From: Helicobacter macacae MIT 99-5501
GTDB taxonomy: Bacteria; Campylobacterota; Campylobacteria; Campylobacterales; Helicobacteraceae
Assembly (NCBI RefSeq): GCF_000507845.1
Contig: NZ_KI669454.1
Coordinates: forward strand, 186,001 to 250,000
DNA length: 64,000 nucleotides
Direction of reading: 5' to 3'
How positions within the stretch are numbered: the first letter of the stretch is position 1; each line of letters opens with the position of its first letter. This document shows, piece after piece, positions 57,240 through 64,000 of the stretch. The notes beneath the pieces are model-generated. The model was not told where the DNA came from. It saw only the letters and a list, made by a program, of their open reading frames with translations, and did no database searches. Made by a program: the position numbers and the translations under genes.

Positions 57240-58721
57240 ATGACTAATGTAGAGATTGACTTATCTTTTTTTGCGCCACAAAAGATGAGTATTGATATGC
57301 TCTCTTATGATATGAGTGAGCGACTTGGTGGGTTTGTCTATGGTATGGAGCTTTGTCCTATCTCAAGCGAGTTAGATTCTAGAGTGCAGGATTCTAGCGC
57401 GTTGTTTGAGCATATTTTGGTTGTTTTGCGTGATGAGGAGAGTAGGCAAGCCATAGCGCACAAACTTAGCGTGTATAACAAACCTATTTTGTTTTTGAGA
57501 GAATCTAGCCATTATTTTTCGTGGGTGCTTCTTGGGCTGAAGTTTTTGGAGCGATATTACGCGCTTGGTAGTATCGGAGAGCAGCTAGATTTTTTGCTAA
57601 AGGAGGCAATAGCACATAGGGCTAGCGATGTGCATCTAGAGGATAAGGGGGATTTTGGCAGTATAAGGTTTCGCATAGATGGTTGTCTGCGCGAGATAGC
57701 AAGGCTAGATAAAAACTCTATGCGCAAACTCTCTAGCAAAATCAAGCTAGAATCCAAGCTAGACATTACTGAAATGCGCTTGCCTCAAGACGGACGATAT
57801 GCTAGGAATTTTGGCGACATAGAGTATGACTTTCGTATATCTTGTGTGCCTTTGCTTAGTGGCGAATCGCTTGTGCTTAGGATTCTCTATAAGCACAAGG
57901 AGCGCATTAGCTTAGAGGGCTTGGGGCTAAGTAGTGAGATTTTAGCTATACTAAGCAAGGCACTAAATCGCAAAAGCGGGCTAATCCTCATCACAGGACC
58001 CACAGGTTCTGGCAAATCCACTACTTTATATGCCGCACTTGAAGCCCTAAAAACTCTCCAAAAAAAACTAATCACTTTAGAAGACCCTATTGAATATCAG
58101 ATTCCACTAGCTACACAAATCCAAATCAACCCCGAGATTGGATTTTCTTTTTATGAGGCGTTGTCTTTTGTGCTACGACAAGACCCAGACATCATTATGA
58201 TAGGCGAGATACGCGATGAGCAGACGCTTACCCTCGCGCTAAATGCCTCTCTCACGGGGCATTTAGTCCTTGCTAGTCTGCATAGCAATGACTGCATATC
58301 CACGCTTGAGAGGTTGTTTGAGATGGGTGCGCCAAGAAGCGTGATAGAGTCTAGCCTTATTTGTATCATTGCCCAAAGACTTTTAGGCAGGCTATGCTCG
58401 CATTGCAGGGGCAAAAGAGAAGAGGGCGATTTGGAAGTATTTTACCCTGTGGGGTGTGAGAAATGTCAAGGACTAGGGATAAAGGGCAGGGAAGTCATAG
58501 CACAAGGAATCTACTTTGATGAGAGCTTAAAAAAGCTGTTTTATGAAGTGCCTAGTGGCAAGGATTGTGGCGATTTGGCAAGTGCTTTTGGCGGAGTGGA
58601 TTTTAGCGATTGGCGTGGTAATCTAAAAAGAGCACTTGGCAATAAAAATCTCCCAACACTCAAAGATGACGCTATGCGCAAAAAGCATTTGCTAGACTAC
58701 AAAGAAATAGCACAGCTTTAG
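57240..58721 (+). CDS. GspE/PilB-type secretion or pilus ATPase
   Basis: 493 residues. An N-terminal divergent domain (1-130), then DVHLEDKGDFGSIRFRIDG, Walker A GPTGSGKST, the Asp box LEDPIEYQIP, Walker B DIIMIGEIRDEQT and the His box LVLASLHSND. A tetra-cysteine zinc site follows in CSHCRG and GCEKCQG. It drives assembly of type II secretion or type IV pilus-like machines; the Campylobacter equivalent CtsE serves DNA uptake. No pilin, secretin or platform gene is in the window. Confidence 0.88.
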   Translation: MTNVEIDLSFFAPQKMSIDMLSYDMSERLGGFVYGMELCPISSELDSRVQDSSALFEHILVVLRDEESRQAIAHKLSVYNKPILFLRESSHYFSWVLLGLKFLERYYALGSIGEQLDFLLKEAIAHRASDVHLEDKGDFGSIRFRIDGCLREIARLDKNSMRKLSSKIKLESKLDITEMRLPQDGRYARNFGDIEYDFRISCVPLLSGESLVLRILYKHKERISLEGLGLSSEILAILSKALNRKSGLILITGPTGSGKSTTLYAALEALKTLQKKLITLEDPIEYQIPLATQIQINPEIGFSFYEALSFVLRQDPDIIMIGEIRDEQTLTLALNASLTGHLVLASLHSNDCISTLERLFEMGAPRSVIESSLICIIAQRLLGRLCSHCRGKREEGDLEVFYPVGCEKCQGLGIKGREVIAQGIYFDESLKKLFYEVPSGKDCGDLASAFGGVDFSDWRGNLKRALGNKNLPTLKDDAMRKKHLLDYKEIAQL

Positions 58722-58762
58722 TAGGTGCTTTAGCTAACATATTAAGCTACTTTTTAGCCATT

Positions 58763-59868
58763 TTAGCGTGATTTTAGTATTTCTATGGTTTTTTGTGTGA
58801 TTGTCTCTATGATTTTGCTCTCTTGGCTAGCACTTAGCTTGCTATAATGTGTCTTTAGCACTATCATAGAGGATTTGTCCATATTTTTGCCTAGCCATAG
58901 TCGCATATCTCTTTTGCTATATAGTCCTATGATTTTTATGCCTAGATTGTCAGCTATGTGGATAGTGCCTGTGCTTGGCGAGATTAGCAAATCCACGCTC
59001 CGCACAAGCTCAATTAGATTGCCCAAATCGTGGTTGTTTTTGAAAATGTGTATATTTCTAGCCCCCCCCCCCCCCCCTCGCTATTTAGAGAATCATACTT
59101 AAGTGGTAGTCTTGGCGCACCTTCAAAGCTAGAAATGATGATTTGTGCTTGTGGCAGGGCTTTTGCTAGAGTAGTGGCAAGGGTAGAGAATCCTTGCGGG
59201 GTTAGGCTTATGGGAGAAGAGTTTGAGTATGGATTGATTAGGATTTTGTAGCCTTTTGGAATCTTTAGATTTTGCTTGAGAAATTCTATATGAGTGGGGC
59301 TAGGCGGGAATCTAGCGGGGGTAAAATCTATCTTAGAGCTATCATAGTGTGGCGCGTCTATCTCTCGCACAAGCGATAAAAGTCGCTTATAGTTTGGCGT
59401 GTTTGAAAAAGCCACCGAGTAAAATACTCGCTTAAATTGTCTAAACTCACTCTTATAAAATATTTTGCTAAAGATTTTGTGCTTGCCAAAGATTTTGCCA
59501 AATATTTTAGTGCTAAAAATGTTACCCAAAAATCGCCTAAAGATATTGTGCCACATAGCGTAACTAATAATGACTTTGGCATTGCTAGCACTTGCTATGC
59601 TAGTGTGTCGGCGGTTTGGTTGGGTTAGGATTAGGTAGTCAAACGCAAAAGAATCTAGGCTTTTTATGATTTGCTCTTTGGATAGATTTTGGATATTTAC
59701 TATTTCATCAATGAAGTCAAATTTAGAAAAAATCCGCACCCCTATATCGCCCGTGTATACAACCAAAAACGCGCTTGGATAGAGGGCTTTGATAGCATAC
59801 ATAGAATCAAGCGCGATTATGCTATCGCCGATAAAAAGATTGCGATAATAAGCGATTTTTGTTTGCAT
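58763..59868 (-). CDS. GT9 heptosyltransferase-like glycosyltransferase, phase-variable, out of frame
   Basis: Two frames meet at a C16/G16 tract. The upstream frame from ATG 59868 (MQTKIAYYRNLFIGDSIIA) carries the N-lobe and stops at 59014 after a wrong-frame tail. The downstream frame, open to 58763, has DLLISPSTGTIHIADNLG and IIGLYSKRDMRLW, the GT9 C-lobe. With 14 or 17 G they join into about 368 residues. It is paralogous to the in-frame gene at 25904-27127. As sequenced it is off. Confidence 0.78.
59062..59077. repeat. C16 homopolymer tract inside second GT9 gene
   Basis: Sixteen C. The gene is open when the count is 2 modulo 3; 16 leaves it closed. Confidence 0.95.
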
Positions 59869-60083
59869 TTTTGGACTTTTTAAATTTGTGGTGTGTTTGC
59901 TTGGAGCGCGGGAAGCGCAGGGTAGGGTTAAGGCGGATTTTAAGTAAGCACAAATTCTAACAAAATGGATTAAATAGGGCACTTAAGAAATATAAAACAC
60001 AATAAATACAACAAAACTTAATGCAAATTTTATATAATAACACACAACACAATATTAGCGCACAAGTGCAAGGAGCTCAAAAA

Positions 60084-61511
60084 ATGCTTACAGGCAAACT
60101 CATAAGCATAGATACAAACACCAATCAAGGCAAGATAGAGCAGGATTTAAACAAACGGATTTTTGATTTTAGCCTTGAGGTGTGGATAGATGATAATGGT
60201 GCGCCACAAGTGGGCGAAGATGTGGAGTTTGAAGTAGAGATGCGCGTAGTTACTAGAGCACGGATAAAGCCAAAGCCCATAGACCCAGACACCATACCGA
60301 TGACAAAAATGCCAAATGCGTGTATAGAGGAGTTTTTTGAGCAAGAAAACAAGATTTTGCGAGATTATAGCGATTTTGTGCAGGGGCATAGTGGGCTAGA
60401 TTTTTTGCGTATGAGGAGATTTCTACTCACAGCGTATAATGATTTGTGTGAGATGGACAATCTAATAGAAAATGAGGATTTGCGCAGTATCAAAAACGAG
60501 ATAAACTCGCTGTTTAGGGATTTTGAAAACTATGTCAAAAAGGCGCAGTATAGCCCACCTTATGCGTTTGAAAAAATATTTTTATCCAAGCAAGTGGAGT
60601 TCATCAAAGTAGAAAAAGAAATAGAAGCTAGGCAAGCAGCACTTGCCAATGCCAAAGCACAATGCCAAGCGATGGGGACAAATCTAGAAACAGCAGAGCG
60701 CAAACTCCAGCGAATGGATAGAAAGAGCCAAGAATTTAGCTATATGGAGAAGGAAGTCAAAGCGATTCGGCGAGCGTATGTGGATTTGATTCAGTTTATC
60801 GCCACAAGTCAGGAGTTTTTGGAGAAAGCGCACTTTAGGCTAAAGAAATTTAAAGATGAGCATTTTAGCGAGTTTGTAAGTGTGTATGCACCTATGCTAA
60901 GGGACATAAAAGATAGATTTATCTCGCTACTAAATTCTAAAGCTTATGATTTGGATAGTGCGCTTTGGGGGAGGGCAAAGACAAGCGAGAGTGTAAGGAG
61001 ATTTTTTCGCGATGCGCGCATAGAGGGTGGGTTTAGCTCCAAGACATTTTTGCGCTACTTTTTGCGCGGCATCGATAGGACAAAGGCTTCGCCAAAATCT
61101 AAAGAACTCTTTGACTTGCTAAAATACTTAGAAGAAGTCAGCAAAAAATCTGTCCTAGTGATACGAAACTCCCAAGTCGATGGACTAAAATACAAAGAAG
61201 TAATCCAAAAAATCGACTCTACCCTAACCGTGATAGTAGAAAAAGCCGCGATGAATGCGCTAAAGACACTTGCTACAAACCCTTGCGATATAGTCGTGCT
61301 AGAAGAAAAGATAGGCGAGATGAGTGCGCTGGATTTTATCCAAAACTCAAAGCAGCTACCAAACCAAAAAAAGCTAGTCGTGTTTTGTCTAGTGGTGGAT
61401 AGTATGCCAAAGTATGAGCAGCTAGAGGAGGCAAAAAACGCGGGCGTGCAATACTTTATCCCCAAGCAAAATATGGACGCGCTATTTGATAGCGTGCGAA
61501 TGGCTATATAG
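60084..61511 (+). CDS. Cold-shock-like plus receiver-like protein of unknown function
   Basis: 475 residues from ATG 60084 with AAGGAG upstream. Residues 1-60 resemble a cold-shock OB fold (LTGKLISIDTNTNQGKI...VGEDVEFEV). The middle is helical with a coiled coil near 170-260. The last 125 residues resemble a response-regulator receiver (KSVLVIRNSQVDG, CDIVVLEEKIGEMSALDFI, GVQYFIPK), but the phospho-acceptor Asp position reads Glu. So it is a pseudo-receiver. Role unknown. Confidence 0.6.
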   Translation: MLTGKLISIDTNTNQGKIEQDLNKRIFDFSLEVWIDDNGAPQVGEDVEFEVEMRVVTRARIKPKPIDPDTIPMTKMPNACIEEFFEQENKILRDYSDFVQGHSGLDFLRMRRFLLTAYNDLCEMDNLIENEDLRSIKNEINSLFRDFENYVKKAQYSPPYAFEKIFLSKQVEFIKVEKEIEARQAALANAKAQCQAMGTNLETAERKLQRMDRKSQEFSYMEKEVKAIRRAYVDLIQFIATSQEFLEKAHFRLKKFKDEHFSEFVSVYAPMLRDIKDRFISLLNSKAYDLDSALWGRAKTSESVRRFFRDARIEGGFSSKTFLRYFLRGIDRTKASPKSKELFDLLKYLEEVSKKSVLVIRNSQVDGLKYKEVIQKIDSTLTVIVEKAAMNALKTLATNPCDIVVLEEKIGEMSALDFIQNSKQLPNQKKLVVFCLVVDSMPKYEQLEEAKNAGVQYFIPKQNMDALFDSVRMAI

Positions 61512-62571
61512 GGGGAGTGGGGGGGTTTGCGATTTTGGATTTTGCTAGGGGGGATTTGATTTTGCGTGTTTGGTGGCTTTGCTAAAGCGACTTAGGAGAG
61601 GTGCTTTAGCGGAAGTGATTTGTTAAGCTCGTTTGTGTGCTGGTTTTGTATATGTTTGATAGATTTTGTAGCTGTGTTTTAGAGGGGATTAAGGGAATCT
61701 AAGAAGTTTGTTTCTAAGTTCTAAAAGGTTTGATTAGAATCGTGGGATTTTAAGGGAGAGATTATAAAGGCTAGATTCCCCCTGATTTTGAGAGAGAGAT
61801 AAGGGGAATCTAGTTTCTTCGGAGTTTGAAAAAGTCTGCTTTTGAGCCCATCGGGGTAATGGGCTCGGGTGAAATATTACATAAAAATAGTTAATGAAAA
61901 AAATTTATCAACAAAAAATTTTAATTTTTTTAGAATTTATTTTTACATAGATTTTAAATAAGTGGCTTACATCATCGCATAGATTAAGGATATGAAAGCA
62001 TTTTTAGTGTTTTTTTGGCATTTCAAATTTTGGTATTTCAAAAAGCCTTGATTGCGTATATTGGCTTGTAGGTTGATATGTTTTAGGGGCGTGATTTTAT
62101 GCTCCAAAGGATAATCTAGCGTAAAGAAACACAATGCGTGGCTAGAAAATCTAGCAATTTCAATGACTTGCCCGCATAAAACGAGCCTTTGCAAGACTTC
62201 TGCAATATTTCTGCATACTTTTGTAATCCCCCGCAAATCCCTAAACCCCCCACAAAATCACCCGTAAATCAAAACATTTCACACCTCAAAGTAGAGCCGC
62301 TTCAAATGCGTGGCAAACCGCAACAATGCAAGCGAAGTTTAAAATATTTGTAAAAAAAGTAAAATCTAGCAAAAACAAAACAAAAATACAAAATCTCAAA
62401 AACGCTAATGCTGTGGTTTAAAAAGTGTTTTTTTTTTTTTTTTGTAGCATACTTTCGCGCTATAAGTCCTTGTGGCTAGGAGTTTGGCTAGAAATTCATA
62501 GATTGTCTAGCTAAATTTTTAGAGTTGCAAGAGAAACTTATGGTAGCAAAATCTTACAAAGGAGTCATTCT
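61512..62571. other. 1-kb non-coding region with strong hairpins and a T16 tract
   Basis: No convincing gene; a short minus frame at 61967-62236 lacks a ribosome-binding site and family. Hairpins CTAGATTCCCC/GGGGAATCTAG (61771-61813) and GAGCCCAT/ATGGGCTC (61844-61866) lie close together, with a minus-strand TATAAT at 61761-61766. A run of 16 T spans 62428-62443, 128 bp before the lipoprotein ATG. The hairpins may belong to a non-coding RNA. Confidence 0.45.
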
Positions 62572-62934
62572 ATGATGACAAAGGTTTCACTAGGCATTTT
62601 TGGGATAATCGCGGCGGTGCTAATGAGTGGGTGCTCACAAAACTTGGCTAAGTTTTCTGTGGCTTCTACGGGCAATGTCCCTCTTGCAAGCGGTAGCGAG
62701 AAGGGCGAATATGTGCAAGGAAAGGCTTGTATCAGCAAGGTATTTGGCATATCTTTTGGCAACAAGCAAAATCGCATAAGTGAAGCAGTGGCAAAAGCCC
62801 TCGAAGTCGCAGCGAAGAAAAATCAACCTGCAGATGCCCTAGTCAATGTCGATATACGCGCTAGTAACTGGTCTTTGCTATTTTTTGGCAAAAACTGCAT
62901 AATCGCAAAAGGACAAGCTGTCGGTATCAAATAG
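62572..62934 (+). CDS. TRL-like lipoprotein
   Basis: 120 residues. Lipobox VLMSGC near residue 21 and a strong ribosome-binding site (AAAGGAG). The mature part KGEYVQGKACISKVFGI, then ISEAVAKALEVAAKK and FGKNCIIAKGQA, has the pattern of TRL-like family proteins with a conserved Cys pair. Function unknown in the family. Single gene; expression may vary with the upstream T16 tract. Confidence 0.75.
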   Translation: MMTKVSLGIFGIIAAVLMSGCSQNLAKFSVASTGNVPLASGSEKGEYVQGKACISKVFGISFGNKQNRISEAVAKALEVAAKKNQPADALVNVDIRASNWSLLFFGKNCIIAKGQAVGIK

Positions 62935-63627
62935 CTAGCTTTGCCTAGACGCTTCTTACATTTTACGCCCCATTTACTTTCATCGAGTGAAAGTCAATGG
63001 GCGGTGAAGTCATCGGGCGGACTTGCTTGATGACTTATAAATCACTTCTATGAAAACTGCTCTACAAAACGCGCAAGAAGCTACAAAGACTACAAAGAGC
63101 ATAAAAAGAAATAAAACTTACGAAAACTACCTAAAATCTAGCAAAAACTAGAATCTGTAAAAAAAGCTAGAAACCATACATTTGGAGATATTTCGCTTTT
63201 GTATGACAATGTTGCTTCATCATAAACGATACACTTTCTCCCTCCCTTAGCACGAGAGGATTAAAAAAGTGGGAAAGCCCCCTCAAATATCAAGCAAAGC
63301 AAACAATCGCTAGCAATATAAGTGTTTACCTCATTGCGAGGTTTTGTGTAGCAAAATCGTGGCAAAACGAAGTTTCTTTAGTAATCCACAAAAAAAGAAA
63401 TAGATTGTCGCGCAAGTCTTGCGACTTTCTCGCAATGACGATTATGGCGTGTGAATTGCCACGAACGCTAAAGCGATTCTCACAATGACGATAAAAGTCC
63501 CCTCCCGCAGCACGAGGGGCATTTAGGGGTGGGTAAATCCACACAATGCACAGATTCTTACAATGACGAATTTGTGGATTACTAAGATACGATTTTTGGC
63601 GATAAAGATTTTAGGCAAAATCTATTT
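62935..63627. repeat. Non-coding region with terminator-like hairpins and palindromic repeats
   Basis: No gene seen. A hairpin around CCCATTTACTTTCA/TGAAAGTCAATGGG near 62968-63003 may end the lipoprotein transcript; another GTCATC/GATGAC pair follows. Inverted arms TCATTGCGAG (63331-63340) and CTCGCAATGA (63429-63438) are the same family as the repeat at 5228-5298, and CAATGACGA recurs twice more before 63575. Confidence 0.55.
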
Positions 63628-64000
63628 TTAGATTCCTTTGGCGAGTATAGCCATAGCTGCGCTTTGTGAGCGCAGGATAAGTGTGCTATCCACTCCATAG
63701 ATTTTGCGATTTTGTGCTGCAAAAGTCTCTCTTTCTTGCGAGCTAAACCCTCCCTCTGCACCGATGAAAACCCCCTCTTTTAGTGCGCTTATGGCTTGCG
63801 CTCTTGTTTGCAATACTTCCCCACCAAAATCTAGCACACTAGCGTGTGGGTAGCACTCTAACGCTGTGTGAAAATCATCTAGCATTTCTACTTGGCATAG
63901 TGAGCTTCGTCCGCACTGCTGGCAAGACTCTATGAGTATGCGCTCTATGCGCCCCTCATCAAGTCGGACACCGCCTTGAGAGAATCGCCCAAAATACAAA
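63628..64000 (-). CDS. rsmE: 16S rRNA m3U1498 methyltransferase RsmE, C-terminal part
   Basis: The 3' 123 codons of a gene that runs off the window. ERILIESCQQCGRSSLCQV and the SPOUT knot FIGAEGGFSSQERETF, then LILRSQSAAMAILA, are the RsmE SAM-binding end. It methylates U1498 of 16S rRNA. The N-terminal PUA-like domain lies outside. Confidence 0.93.
   Translation of the reverse strand, partial: LYFGRFSQGGVRLDEGRIERILIESCQQCGRSSLCQVEMLDDFHTALECYPHASVLDFGGEVLQTRAQAISALKEGVFIGAEGGFSSQERETFAAQNRKIYGVDSTLILRSQSAAMAILAKGI

Noticed and set aside
61967..62236. 89-codon minus-strand ORF
   Set aside because: No ribosome-binding site, mixed composition and no recognisable family; treated as non-coding.

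Overview
The window looks like a chromosomal segment of a Helicobacter species (Campylobacterota), more likely an enterohepatic or other non-pylori species than H. pylori itself. The grounds are the AT-rich composition and extended -10 (TATAAT) promoters, NifS/NifU as the Fe-S pair, TsaA-type peroxiredoxin, FlgR and FliW, ThyX, the HyaABCD uptake hydrogenase, an OprD-like porin and a coiled-coil outer-membrane protein. Long poly-G/poly-C tracts inside surface genes, typical of Helicobacter and Campylobacter phase variation, agree. The species call is inference from gene content; no search was run.

Layout. 0.06-5.5 kb: a leftward cell-envelope glycan operon (GT39-like membrane protein, GtrA, GalE, FAD oxidoreductase) headed by a C14 tract and a small split ORF. 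5.7-10.8 kb: cmoB, a hotdog thioesterase, fliW, nifS and nifU. 10.8-14.5 kb: a restriction-modification block with a m5C methyltransferase, two nuclease-like proteins and a second methyltransferase. 14.5-28.2 kb: an ArnT-like glycosyltransferase, a lytic transglycosylase, a porin, panC, pyrF, dedA, yciI-like, tsaA, a large OMP, a phase-variable GT9 heptosyltransferase (in frame), thyX and an RRM protein. 28.3-36.4 kb is accessory: a VWA-like lipoprotein with an 18-bp tandem repeat, two toxin-antitoxin modules (one toxin frameshifted), and a three-gene DNA phosphorothioation (dnd) operon. 36.5-44.8 kb: sodB, a phase-variable sulfatase/LTA-synthase-like membrane protein (out of frame) and hyaABCD. 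45-57 kb: thiD, gpmI, a sugar-efflux MFS protein, rplT-rpmI-(two unknown genes)-infC-thrS and flgR. 57-64 kb: two tiny membrane proteins, an orphan GspE/PilB ATPase, a second phase-variable GT9 gene (out of frame), a cold-shock/receiver-like protein, a TRL-like lipoprotein and the 3' part of rsmE.

The most unusual system is the dnd operon. DndC carries an N-terminal rhodanese domain with its catalytic cysteine, which could supply sulfur without a dedicated DndA. DndD contains an in-frame run of 17 G, so the whole phosphorothioation system should switch on and off by slipped-strand mispairing. DndE is fused to an FtsK/HerA-like ATPase. There is no DndB and no DndFGH restriction module in the window. 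The operon lies between two copies of the sodB promoter region, and a further 53-bp direct repeat brackets the lipoprotein/toxin-antitoxin segment before it. This suggests two stepwise insertions upstream of sodB.

Phase variation links the window. Five G/C tracts (10, 13, 14, 16 and 17 bases) lie in or at the head of glycan, surface and DNA-modification genes. As sequenced, dndD and one GT9 gene are in frame. The sulfatase, the second GT9 gene and the small ORF at 5.4 kb are out of frame. Tract lengths are the least reliable part of any assembly, so the on/off calls are provisional.
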